Shown one piece after another: positions 35,813-47,000 of a stretch of 64,000 nt of DNA (position 1 is its first letter; the number at the start of each line of letters is the position of its first letter). Position numbers and translations under genes: made by a program. The stretch comes from Branchiostoma lanceolatum (Eukaryota > Chordata > Leptocardii > Amphioxiformes > Branchiostomatidae): assembly GCF_035083965.1 (NCBI RefSeq), contig NC_089726.1, positions 253,001 through 317,000 of the forward strand, written 5' to 3'. A model generated the notes under the pieces. The model made no database searches and was not told where the DNA came from. It saw nothing but the letters and a program-made list of their open reading frames with translations.

Positions 35813-37889
35813 ATGTCGGATCCCGGAATCCCCCCGCCCTCCTGGCAGCCTCCGAACGTCACCTTAGAGACCAGGTGGGTTCAACGTCACGACCACAAGT
35901 TCGCTTGTCGGCGATTTGTGCTGGGCACTATGGGAGGGGGAGGGGGGCACTTCTTGTTCGGTAACAAACTTTGTGTTTTGAAACTTGATTATTTATTCCC
36001 TTATTTGTAACAGCCACTAACCATACGAATTGTCGACCATTAGCCGATGAATGGACTTTGTTTAGTGTGAAAGATAGATTGTCGTGTTACATGTAGATCG
36101 ACATTCATTCAAAAGTTGAAGAATTTCATGTTGTTACCTTCGCCGAGAAGGTTATATTATTGCACTCCGCTGGACCAAGGGTGCTGCACACCCTATGGTT
36201 CTTTTTAGGTGTTAAACCTCTGGTGCTTGTCCCCGGGCACTTTGCTTATGTATGTTGTAAGAATACATGTATTACCTGTTTGTTACACAGCATGGGTACG
36301 ATAGTCGTGGAATTGAACCGAAAACCTGGCTCCAGATATGGTCCTACCTATCTATCTATCAGCCATTGGCCATGGTTTTACCTAATTAACATGTACTAAT
36401 TAACATGTACTAATTAGTTCCCTGTTCCTTACACAGCATGGGTACCATAGTGGTCGAGCTGTACTGGCTGCACGCGCCCAAATATGGTCCTACCTAATTA
36501 ACATGTACTAATTAACATGTATTAATTAACATGTACTAATTAGTTCCCTGTTCGTTACACAGCATGGGTACCATAGTGGTGGAGCTGTACTGGCTGCACG
36601 TGCCCAAATATGGTCCTACCTAATTAACATGCACTAATTAACATGTACTAATTAACATGTACTAATTAGTTACTGTTCCTTACGCAGCATGGGTACCATA
36701 GTGGTGGAGCTGTACTGGCTCCACGCGCCCAGAACCTGCTGCAACTTCGCGGAGCTGGCGCGGAGGGGGTACTACAGCGGTGTCAAGTTTCACCGGATCA
36801 TCAAGGGCTTCATGATCCAGGGGGGAGACCCCACAGCAACAGGTAAAGCAGCCCCCCCCCCCAACACACACACACACCACCCCTCCACACACACCACCCC
36901 CTCCACACCACCCCCCCCCCCTCCACACACACACACCACCTCCTTTTACAAGCCGCCCCCCTCCACACATCATATACCTCATCCATGGTAAACAAATGAA
37001 TACACACGCTGTGAAAGTGACACACTCAAATGCTCACCTACACATCAACTGGTACAATAACGGCCAGGGCACAACCTCCTCCACACATATACATACACTC
37101 AAACACACAATAACACACTCACACATACACACCACTCACATACAATCACACATACACACACACATATACTAGTACATACACTCAAACACACAATAACACA
37201 CTCACACATACACACCACTCACATACAATCACGCATACACACACACATATACATACACTCAAACACACAATAACACACTCACACATACACACCACTCACA
37301 TACAATCACACATACACACACACATATACATACACTCAAACACACAATAACACACTCACACATACACACCACTCACATACAATCACACATACACACACAC
37401 ATATACATACACTCAAACACACAATCACACACTCACACATACACACCACTCACATACAATCACACACACACACATACATAACCCTAGAACATTTAACCTG
37501 CGTGTAACTGTAATGGTAGTATATTGTAAATAGCGTCTGATTAGCTGAGATCCCTTTCCCAACTCCCCGAAGTAACGAACATGTTATTTTCCTCGCCAGG
37601 TCGCGGCGGTGCGTCGATCTACGGAGCTCAGTTTGAGGATGAGATAACCTCCGACCTGAAGCACACGGGCGCGGGAATCCTGTCCATGGCGAACAGCGGC
37701 CCGAACTCGAACGGCTCGCAGTTCTTCATCACGATCGCGCCCACCCAGTGGCTCGACGGCAAACACACCATATTTGGGCGGGTGTGCCAGGGCATGGGCG
37801 TGGTGAAAAAGGTCGGAATGGTCGAAACGGGAAACAACGATCGGCCAGTGGACGATATCAAAATAGTTAAAGCTTACCCCTCACAATGA
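35813..37889 (+). CDS. PPIL1: Peptidyl-prolyl cis-trans isomerase-like 1
   Basis: Exons 35813-35874, 36688-36842 and 37600-37889, 507 bases, 168 residues (human 166), phases 2 and 1 matching. It is a spliceosomal cyclophilin (binds SKIP/SNW1) that isomerises peptidyl-proline bonds. It begins [20 protein letters not shown] followed by [20 protein letters not shown], as in vertebrate PPIL1. Active-site features are present: [16 protein letters not shown] with the catalytic Arg, [20 protein letters not shown] with the cyclosporin-contacting Trp and His, and IFGRVCQGM. It ends [12 protein letters not shown]. No signal peptide, consistent with a nuclear role. Copies of the exon 2 acceptor edge precede that exon, and a copy of the last codons follows the stop. 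Confidence 0.96.
36285..36687 (+). repeat. Three copies of the 5' edge of PPIL1 exon 2
   Basis: At about 36291, 36437 and 36563, TTACACAG|CATGGGTACSATAG begins as the true exon at 36688 does. The latter two continue about 45 bases ([14 protein letters not shown]), then switch to AATATGGTCCTACCTAATTA. Spacing is about 126 bases. The spacer TTAACATGTACTAA is itself repeated. Confidence 0.85.
36855..37490. repeat. CA/CCA-rich and 78-base compound satellite in PPIL1 intron 2
   Basis: A (CACA/CCCC) tract to 36965 precedes five copies of a roughly 78-base unit (AACACACAATAACACACTCA, CACATACACACCACTCACAT, then ACACACACACATATACATAC). Open frames across it are artefacts. Confidence 0.85.
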
Positions 37890-37995
37890 TACAGACCAGT
37901 GGACGATATCAAAATAGTTAAAGCTTACCCCTCACAATGATACGGACCCGTGGCCAATACCTATCAAAATAGTTCAGGCATATTCCTCACAAAGA
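37890..37995 (+). repeat. Copies of the PPIL1 C-terminal codons after the stop
   Basis: CCAGTGGACGATATCAAAAT, AGTTAAAGCTTACCCCTC, ACAATGATAC is repeated once almost perfectly at 37892-37942 and once in decayed form to 37992. Confidence 0.85.
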
Positions 37996-38094
37996 TCTCT
38001 ACTGCCAAACATGGAGGATCTGTTGGTTTATTGTGGTCACTTTTATGTATAAACACAAGACATGACTGATTTTTGTTTACCATTCCCTAAGTAG

Positions 38095-38247
38095 AAAAGT
38101 TACTGAAGCAACTGGATAAGTTTGGTAAATGGTCAGAACGTTCAGACAGAATCCGCTGTCTTTCTTTAGTGTCCTACGCCATGTCTGCTCCCTGGAACGT
38201 CTGACCTTTTACAAAGCTTATCCAGTTGCTCGAGTAACTTTTGTATT
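38095..38247. mobile_element. MITE, arms GTTACTSRAGCAACTGGATAAG
   Basis: GAAGCAACTGGATAAG near 38103 faces CTTATCCAGTTGCTCGAG near 38217, and GGTCAGAACGTTC faces GAACGTCTGACC further in. Related to the hairpin at 10272. Confidence 0.65.
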
Positions 38248-38482
38248 GGGAATCTCATTACCAGAATGCCAAACCTTCATCTATGTATGAAACCAATAAT
38301 GTACATTCCAAACATTCATCGGAAAATACGAAGAATGAAACTGAGATGTTGTCATGACAACCTGCTGACTTCAGCAGTATCATGTAGAAACTTGGTGCAT
38401 GGGCGCACGCTTGGCAAGGGGGGGGGGGATTTAACCCTGACCCGTAGATGATAGATTTCCTCTGTGGAAATTAGAGTTTTGA

Positions 38483-38720
38483 TAAATCTCCAAGCAGATT
38501 CACCGGTGGCCAGTATCCAAAGGGCAAATACAGCATCTAATTGGCCACTGGAATGAAGGGTAATTAACACATACTCAGGAAGTACAGATTGATTTGGGAA
38601 CAATTGGATGTTGAGAGCCTTTCTTTGTACCGAATGAAGGCAGAACCCTGGTGGCCAGTTGGATACTGCGCTTGTCCTTTGGATATTGTCTTGCCACCTG
38701 TTAATTTGCTTGGAGATTAA
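38483..38720. mobile_element. MITE with ends AATCTCCAAGCAGATT / TTTGCTTGGAGATTAA
   Basis: The ends are inverted and are followed by GGTGGCCAGTATCCAAAGGG-type subterminal sequence on both sides. Further partial copies lie at 38848-38920 and, as ends only, at 9092 and 25964. Confidence 0.65.
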
Positions 38721-38847
38721 GTTTCTTACTTGTCAATGTTTCGGTAGTCATGTGGGCAGCAATGACTGCAGCTACTTCCCGCCCCACCAGGGGGCGCTGC
38801 AGTGAGAAAGATGTGGTCCCTAACGTGACTGGGTCGGGTGTAAATTC

Positions 38848-38925
38848 CGGTGGCAAGACAGTATCCAAAGGGTCAAAACAGTATCCAACTGGCCACTCGT
38901 AGATGCCTGGAGATTAAGTCGGTTG
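38848..38925. mobile_element. Partial copy of the preceding MITE
   Basis: CCGGTGGCAAGACAGTATCC, CCAACTGGCCACTCG and the end GCCTGGAGATTAAG. Internally deleted. Confidence 0.55.
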
Positions 38926-39186
38926 TACAGTGGAAGAACAACAGGACAAGAGAGACAATGATCACGATGTCCTTTTTATGCATACATGCAATATATTTTT
39001 TCTTTGTGAGATGTGCACTAGAACTTGTAGTATTTTTATTAAAACTTTCCTCAACACTTTTATTTCTTGCTTGACTGAATGGTCCTGAGTGCTGTACTGT
39101 GTTGTAGACGATTCCACAGCAGACAGATATTTGTTAGATAATTATTTGATATGAACGAGATATGATTAAGATTGTATAGGGAGACA

Positions 39187-39715
39187 AACGATTGAGCAGG
39201 GGATATTCTTTAGTGCCTTCCAATCGTTTGGGAAATACAAAAAACTTTCAACATCAGAAAACAATGATAATCTATTTCTTCTTTAGTTGGGAGAAATAAC
39301 TGTCAAGAAAAATCAAAGTGACATAAGATAAATGACTGGGCTTTGGAAGGGGGGTTAAAAGATAGTACCCGGCTACTGGGAGCCCCTAAGTCTAAGTAAG
39401 TCTACTGGGCTTGTTGTTCAGTTTGTTATCCTAACAGGATGTTGCTCCACACTAAGATTAAACTTCTCAGCCTATCAAATCTGGACTGCATTGTTCTTGA
39501 ATAGAAGGGCAAAAGTTGTGACGTGTTTGTTCTTCTATAATTTGGTAAGTCTGTTTAAGGAATTTCCTTCCGACGCAACATGCAGCGTTTCTTCCTACCA
39601 ACTTAATAAGAAATATATTATCATTGTTTTCTAACGTTGAAAGTTTTTTTTTTTTGTACTTCCCAAACGATTGAACGGCACTAAAGAATATCCCCTGTCC
39701 AATCGTTTGCAACAT
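39187..39715. mobile_element. 530-base foldback element
   Basis: Arms of about 130 bases: AAACGATTGAGCAGGGGATA TTCTTTAGTGCC at the left and its complement at 39660-39715, continuing through CAATCGTTTGGGAA, AAACTTTCAAC and AAAACAATGATAAT. The inter-arm sequence is non-coding. Confidence 0.7.
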
Positions 39716-39859
39716 GCAGCGTTTTTTCCCCCTCTAAAATTTGACTAGGCCGATTTTCTCACCCGTTTTCTGTTTTGTATGCTGGAATAAAGTAACAAAA
39801 TATGTTGACCTGTCCGTGTTTTTGCTGCCTATAAAGACCGTGCATTATATGCAGATATT

Positions 39860-40503
39860 GCCACAGTACGGCGCCTCTATCGGACGGCTAACCCTGTTAT
39901 GTTGGGCAGCAATAAACATGGGCTGTTGAACCCAAAACTCTGATTCCAAGCACCATGTCTTTTCCCGGCACCGTTCTTTACCGGAAGAGATTGTTTAGCA
40001 AACTTTACGGCGCCGAACGTGAAAACACGTATTGTTCTCAGTAGCGCCATATTAGGAAGCACAAACTACACGAGTTGAATATAGCTGCGGTCGGGTTAGT
40101 CAGTGTGACGCAAACTCCGCTGTGGCAATAACAGAGAGCGTACGCCGATGTCAGCGCGATTCAGTCAGGCTTCGGTCAGCGTCCAGCAATTCGCTACCTG
40201 AAGCCCGGCCAGGTCTTTGAGCGTTTTGGGGGGTAACAGGCGAACACGCGACATCACCACGAAGATTGTTTTATAAACTTTGCGGCACTAAACGTTGGGC
40301 ACGAGTAGTGTTCACTCCAACGCTATAATTGGGAGTACAAACTACGCGGGTAATATTATTACGGTCCGGTGTCCCGCACTTCGCTGGCTGGAGCCCGGTC
40401 TTGAGTGTTTTTCGGAAACAGGTGAACAGACGAAGAAACGTCAACACCAAGATCACCTCGCATTCCACGGAAACCGACCTGCAGAGTCCAAGGTAAGATC
40501 TTA
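39860..40503 (+). repeat. Tandem promoter-like repeat units ending in a donor motif
   Basis: Two to three diverged units of about 200 bases containing GCACTTCGCTGGCTGGAGCC, CGGTCTTGAG and GAAACAGGTGAACAGACGAA. The last unit ends in CTGCAGAGTCCAAG|GTAAGATC. The same arrangement, including about 100 bases after the donor, is at 59735-60845. Confidence 0.65.
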
Positions 40504-41395
40504 TACGTTCATTGTTTGCTTGAAAGTCTTTCTGGTTTGGTAGAAATCACTTTGAAGCAAAGTTGAGCCATAATTCCCAACACAAGATGCTATTTGCGTT
40601 ACTTTTGGGCTGCGTTATGTTGGAAACGTCAGGGATTTTGGTGTTACAACGAAAACTTTTGTGTTCCCGTTTTTCATGACATGAGGCATCGAAAGTTATC
40701 CAGCAGGTTTGGTTGGACTTCCTCATTCCAACCAGTTTTTTATCGATCAGAAAAACTGCAAACATACCCAGGACATGCACATCCAGGTCCGAGAAATTGT
40801 CAGATTTAGACTCTTTGAAGTCGACGACCACATTAGTTTAAGTCTGTCAGTATCGCTTGATAACCGAACGTCCAGTCACACGAGTATTAACAGGACTGGT
40901 GAGCGAAAACTGCCCGGCCCTGATTTGCGTACAAGGTTGGTGTGCCGACGGTTTTTGTTCATGGTAATAGATTCCCTGTCAGGAAAACCGAGCGCAGTGA
41001 AGCAGATTTCACGGAAAGATATATGAGGAACAGCTCAATCGTGAGAGAGAACGTCTTTCTCCTCAGGAATCTGCGCAAAACTTGTGACGCATCTTTGACT
41101 TGTCTCGATGTCTCTGAAGACACAAAACCAACAGGCACTAGTTTGAAATCATTACGCGTTGTTCAGATACTTGCTGTAAACACCAACAGAGTTGACATAC
41201 TTGAGCAGAGTATATGTATCTTTAGTATGCAACACCCTTGTACGCTTTTTAGCACCAGGCCGTCCAAAAGCTATTTGCTAAAGTTTACCCTTTCTTTATA
41301 TTTTTGTGAATATTGGACTCACTTCTACTCAAATAACACAGATGTCCTGCACGGAAAGAACTTTTAGTAAAAACTGATCGAATTGAGTTTGATGG
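40504..41395. other. Unassigned stretch, possible mobile-element interior
   Basis: Open frames of 94-141 codons on both strands have no motif I know. The first 100 bases match the sequence after the donor motif at 60833, so at least that part belongs to a dispersed repeat. Confidence 0.35.
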
Positions 41396-41397
41396 TA

Positions 41398-41890
41398 TCA
41401 ATGATAATTAATGATAATTTTATTTGCAAGTTCTTGCCCGAAGGCTAATAGCAACATGAAACAATACATAGCAAGGGTATACTGTGCAGATAACTCGAGT
41501 TAACAATGTTGACTAGTAGAAAACATGGCTATTCTAAAAACTACTACGGAATACAATCTACGCTTTTTGGGTTTGACTTCTTTTTTGGAAGCAGTGGAAG
41601 ACGAAGTGTCCCACTTTTTTTGTAATGAGTGGGTTTTGGGAGGTTAACAAGGTTCTAGTTTTATTTTCGTCAGTAAATGTTTGAAATTGTGGTAAGTTTT
41701 GGAGGCTTCTTTAAAAAGCTATTTTGTTTCCTGATCATTGAAGGGGCAGTTTGAGATAAAATATATTTCGTCTTCCACCGCTTTTGACATACAGTAGTTA
41801 CATAATCTTTCCCACACAGGTAACTATAGCATTCACTTGGTACTACTTGGGGGATGTTTACCCCTCTCATTGTTGTTTACCCCGATGTTG
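41398..41890 (-). mobile_element. LINE remnant: C-terminal cysteine motif and 3' end
   Basis: On the minus strand LPVWERLCNYC, then VEDEIYFISNCPFND, resembles the C-terminal (R.C..C ... EDE.HF...CP.Y) motif of many invertebrate non-LTR retrotransposon ORF2 proteins. It is followed by FNHLLTKIKLE-like sequence and a 3' tail including GCAAGAACTTGC. Frames are broken. Confidence 0.55.
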
Positions 41891-42234
41891 ACCTCTGTTG
41901 GCACCAAACAGATGTCTGTTTAATGTAATTCATGTTCAGTGGGGGAGGGGGGGTGGTTACGTGAAGAGTTGCATCAACATCCAAGAAGCAATATGAGAGG
42001 TAAGCAAACTTGTTTGGTGAAAACTGCATTTTACATACTGGACGTATTTTGGAAAGTTGTTATCTGTTACTTGATAGCTTGTAGCCTCCTGCGCAGACCC
42101 TCGGGTGGCTGGCGGTTTTGTATGACTTTTGTTGGCTGATTTCTAGTCTTCTCTGGTTGTTCAGTATCAGTATCATCTATGGTCAAACGTAATCGACACG
42201 CCAACCCAGTCTCCGCCGGGAACGTGATCAATGT

Positions 42235-42330
42235 AGATTTGATTGTACGGATGACATCCGCGCACGCATCCATTTTCGTACATTTCAAAAAACAGAAACC
42301 TTTTCTACCATACTGTGAACCGTGCAGAGC
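42235..42330. mobile_element. Dispersed repeat fragment GATGACATCCGCGCACGCAT
   Basis: Shared with 46660-46740 and 62095-62180 (GGATGCCATCCGCGCGCGCA, CGTCCGTTTCCAA). Identity unknown. Confidence 0.45.
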
Positions 42331-42819
42331 GGCCAAGAAATGAGCAAAAATATGTCGTAATTTGCAGACAGACATTTCGGAAAATGGATACTTATGTCGT
42401 GAGAAGATGGGAAAGAACAAAACAGAAGAATCCAGTAGTTGGTATACCATAAACTCAACATGTGACTTTCGTCCTTTGCACAACCTTCCTGACCACGTAG
42501 GTTTTATAATAAATGAAGCATTTTTTTTGCAAAACGTTTTTCTATTCGCACTGTCGCATCAGTTTTTAATCAAAACAACATGGCCTAATAAAAAAATGAT
42601 AATGAAAAAACGTGTCCTTTCGGCGGGAGCAAAGGTGGCGAATGGCCGGCTAACAGGCGCGGGAAACACACGGACGAGGTGACGTCATCTTCGGATCAAA
42701 TTGCTTCCTTGTGTTTTTCTCGTCACTGATTGGCTGCCTTGTAGCGGTGATGGCAGAGCACAACTCAAACCCGCGTTTCCGAACTCTCGATGCGCATTAG
42801 ACATAAGGGTGTTCACTAT

Positions 42820-42955
42820 AATATGGTAATTTGGTTATATGGTTATGGTTATGGTTATCTGGTTATATCATGGTTATCGTTATGGTTATTTGGTTATATG
42901 GTTATTTGGGGGTAACCAAATGTAGATGTAGATGTAGATATGTACACGGGGTTTA
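42820..42955. repeat. TGGTTA and GTAGAT simple repeats
   Basis: Degenerate (TGGTTATA)n from 42825 to 42910, then three GTAGAT units. No gene. Confidence 0.8.
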
Positions 42956-42957
42956 GC

Positions 42958-43093
42958 GTAATCTTCAAGCAGATCTGCAATGGTGCCAAAATCGCATGAG
43001 CTACCCAGAGAAAGTCCACCGGTGCCTGACTGGACCTTCTCTAGCTAGCTTTACGATTTTGGCACCGGTGCAGATCCGCCTGGAGATAAGGTA
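42958..43093. mobile_element. MITE with ends GTAATCTTCAAGCAGATCTG
   Basis: The left end faces GCAGATCCGCCTGGAGATAAG at the right, with ATGGTGCCAAAATCG / CGATTTTGGCACCGG inside. Same end family as the element at 38483. Confidence 0.65.
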
Positions 43094-43179
43094 TCGCGGG
43101 CAAAAAGGGAACTGGCTGAAAAAATGACGCCCTCGGCTCTTTTTCATCCACTTAACCCTATCTAGACCGGGGGGGGGGG

Positions 43180-44035
43180 GGGCTAAAAGTGCCCGCGCCA
43201 ACTTTGACGTCCTATAGCTGCTGAACGGCGTGTGCTATGACTACAAAACTTGGTGACGTTCCTAGAATTCAGTTGGCAACAATTTCATAGTAATAGTATA
43301 AGTTTATGATTTTTTGTGTTGCCATGGCCCCGAGTTTCTGACAGGCAAATTTGACAAAATTCACTAATTTCGGTTCAAACAATGAGGTTTCAAGGTTCTC
43401 TTGCTCTACAACATTTGCTTTCCTACATTATTAAGATCCTATGTTATCTAATGTAACTTTCATCATTAATTGTTCTTAAATCATGCTAACTTGATGACGT
43501 CATCGGACAAAATCCAAGATGGCGGACAACATAATTAGTTTAGGTGTAAACAGGCTTTCCCCCTTCAAATTCGTCCATACCTGCTATGTTTTCAACAAAA
43601 AACATTAAAATCAATGTTTCTAGTCTATTTCAATTGTGTTTTGGGGTCTTAAGTAGGAAAGATTATATTTCTAAAAATTCAAGATCGCCTATCTAAGATG
43701 GCGGAACTCAGGGATGGCTGAAGGCATATGACGTCATTCTATAACGTCATTTTGACGTAAACGCAGTTACCATTGGAAACAGAGGTCTTGTCAGACTTCA
43801 TTATCAAAGAACTACCATATTTTGTTAAATGATCGGTTAATACCATCAGGTATTACAGGAATTCCCTATTCAGACGATTTAAGCCAAAAAATTACATTTA
43901 TGACGTCATGATTACGTCATATGACGTCATAAGGGTACCAAAATTTCAGGAATTATAAAATTTTACATATACATCACTCTCTGCAAATTTGGTGATTATA
44001 CCACATACTATTCAGAAGGTATAAGGGGCGGGCAC
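43180..44035. promoter_or_regulatory. Upstream region of the ZP gene with four TGACGTCA sites
   Basis: Perfect CRE/ATF palindromes TGACGTCA lie at 43495, 43729, 43901 and 43922, plus half sites ACGTCA. CCAAGATGGCGG at 43514 and CTAAGATGGCGG at 43693 resemble YY1 sites. The whole block may be a transposon, since GTGCCCGC at its left end is inverted at its right, so regulatory meaning is uncertain. Confidence 0.35.
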
Positions 44036-44088
44036 ATCTCCTCGGCAACGCTCATTACTAAAACCTTGTGTTTCGCTTCGCGCAGAGC

Positions 44089-47000
44089 ATGGTGGGAACG
44101 TCTGTAACGCTGCCAGTGCTCGCGGTGCTTGTCGGGATCGTCCTGCCGACTGCAGGTAGGCTTTTCAATGTCAGAATTCGCGCTACCAGTAAAAATTATT
44201 TTTGGTAAAAGTTGAAGAGGATATTCTTTTCTCAGCTGGCAAGATTTTCTTTCGGAGGCAACCAGCACCGTGTTGCTAACGGCAAATTTCTTTGCCGTGG
44301 GAAGTCCAATAATCATGTAAAACTTCCCGCTGTGATCTGTATAGACCTCAGGGGCTGGATAGACTTCCAATACTGGACACATCACATCATTGCATGTAGT
44401 AATGATTATAACCTTCCGCCTTGGTGCTTTGTCCTCCAGCTGCAGCAACCACCTCTTCGCCGTGGTTGCCATGGACAACCAGCCCTCCCGCGGGTGAGTT
44501 CGAGTTCTGTCTGCTGCCAGCTGATACCTTCGCTCGAGGGCTATATTACGCTTCTTATCAGATTAAATGCCCAATAAAACTATGGTCCTTTTCTGATTAT
44601 TTGATAGCTATGGTTACCTTTCTCTTCTTTTCCCTATGGCTACTTATGAATGGTTGGAAACCAAAATGATACACCAAAAACATCGCTAAGCATATTATTC
44701 TTTGTGAAGAATGTTATTCTGCGTTTTAACATCATATAAACTACATCTATGCACGGGGGCCCCATTCAATACCCTTGATCTGTGTATGTGCAGCATATGG
44801 TCATAACACCCATGTTGTGGGAAAGATTGTGACCTTCTTTAATATCAGATCAAATGGCTAAAGTCAATTCCTGATTATTTGATGGTTATGGTTACCTTTC
44901 ATTTCTTTTCCCAATGGCTGTTTATGAATAGTTAGGAACCAAAAAGCTACAACAGAAACATTGCATCACTTTTTCTATTCTTTGTGAAGAATGTTATTCT
45001 GCTTGTTAACCGTACGAATTACATCTATGCACCCTTGAACTGTGTATGTGCAGCATACTAAAGGCCCCACACAGAACACCATCAACCGAAGTGCTCTCTC
45101 GGCTGAGCTGGAAAGACATTAAAGAAACACTCCAATACTACAATGCCGTACAAACCTACAAAGCCCTAAACAACAAACTGCCACCCTACATGCACCAGAT
45201 GTTTGTGTACTGTAGAGACCAGAGTACTCGTACAACCAGACAAAGCACAAGCAGTCAGCTGGTTGTCCCCAAACCCAAGCGAGAGATCTTCAGAAGATCG
45301 GTAGCCTACCGTGGACCAAATGTCTGGAACAGCCTACCGCCAGACACACGTACGGCTCCGAATCCGACTTCCTTCAAGAGACTCTTGAAGTAACGGAAAT
45401 GAACTAAACGAACGGACACGGACCATGAACCAGCTTTCGCCCTACTTTATGTTGTATGTTGTAGAAATTGTATATTGTTGTACCATAAATATGTAATGAT
45501 ATATGTTGATAGAGTTATTAGGACTCAAATGACTGTGTATCTCTGTTATATTGTATCTGACCCTTACCTCTTCCCTCATGACCTCAATGAAAAGCGGCCT
45601 GCGTGCCGATTTGAGCTTATCATGAATAAACAAAGGTTCAAACAAACAAAAATATACCCTAACCCCGCCAGTCATCGATAATGTTGGTTGAACAGCGATC
45701 CGATCCCGTCCCCACAGACAAGCCGTGTGGCGAGTTCCCGTGGAGCGCGGCTAACATCACAGTGGACTGTGACTACAGCTACTACAGGTCCAGCAGACTC
45801 TACGACTACAGCAACGGCACATATTACAGCGGTCCTTTCAGAGGGCGCTGTGCGGTCAGCTGCTCCGATGGCATGCCGGTGATAGGCCCGCCCGTTACTT
45901 CCTACTCCGGGCCTGACAGCCACTACTACTGCCATGTAGACTCGTCAACATGGCTCGGAACCGAACCTCGGTGCGAAGGTAAGGGTTGTGAGGCACAAAC
46001 ATTGATTAAGGATCAAATAAATCATGCGCGTAGTTTCAGCACTGATTTATCCGATCAAGGACATTATCCTATATAACCCGATCAATCTTAACAATTGGTT
46101 GACATGTCCTCAATGTGGTGTCTTTACGTAGGAGGTTCTTTACGAAGATCCCGCCCACTATTTATACCAAGATTTAATGTTAGATTAGATTAATTACTTC
46201 AGTTCTTTATGTAAAGAGGCTTTGTGTTGCTCTACCTCTAAAGCAGCACCTGAGATAGAAACAACATCAAACATATTTCACACGATTTGGACGATCTTCC
46301 CCACAGACAAGCCGTGTGGCGAGTTCCCGTGGAGCACCGCTAACGTCACAGTGGACTGTGACTACAGCTACTACAGGTCCTACGGCCTCAGCGACTACAG
46401 CACCGGCACTTGGTACAGCGGTCCTTTCAGCGCGCGCTGTGCGGTCAGCTGCTCCAATGGCATGCCGGTGATAGGCCCGCCGGTAACTTCCCACAACGGG
46501 CCTCACAACCACTACTACTGCCGTGTAGGCTCGTCAGCATGGATAGGAACCGAACCTCGGTGCGAAGGTGAGAGTTTTAGGCAAGGGGTAGCTGGGGGGT
46601 AGTGACCACACTTTACGAAAAATTCAAATCTTCCCTGAAAGCACGACGCGATTTTGCCACACTGACTTGATGATATGGATGGTATCCACGCGCGGATCAA
46701 TTTTTGTCCGTTTCCAACAAAATATCGAAAATTTTGTGACCGTAAATCGTACGCAGGAGCCTTTTCCCATCGCATTTTTAAATCATATTTACCAGTACAA
46801 CTTAGCTGATAAATGTACTTCCAAAGTCAAGGTTGAATCTACAAAAGAACAAAATATGTATTTTTGTTTGGTATTCACTTACTATTCAATGCTCAGTTCT
46901 GCATTTCCTGACCAGGTTTTATGATAAAGTTTTCGGTTGCCCGAAGATGTCATTCATACAATCAAATCCCAGCCGAGATAGAAACGAGAATAAACATATT

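Noticed and set aside
36680-37025. Gly/Val/Cys-rich minus-strand frames over PPIL1 exon 2
   Set aside because: Shadow of the exon and the adjoining CA/CCCC tract.
40594-41367. 94-141-codon frames as genes
   Set aside because: No motif, overlapping frames on both strands, and they begin inside a dispersed repeat.
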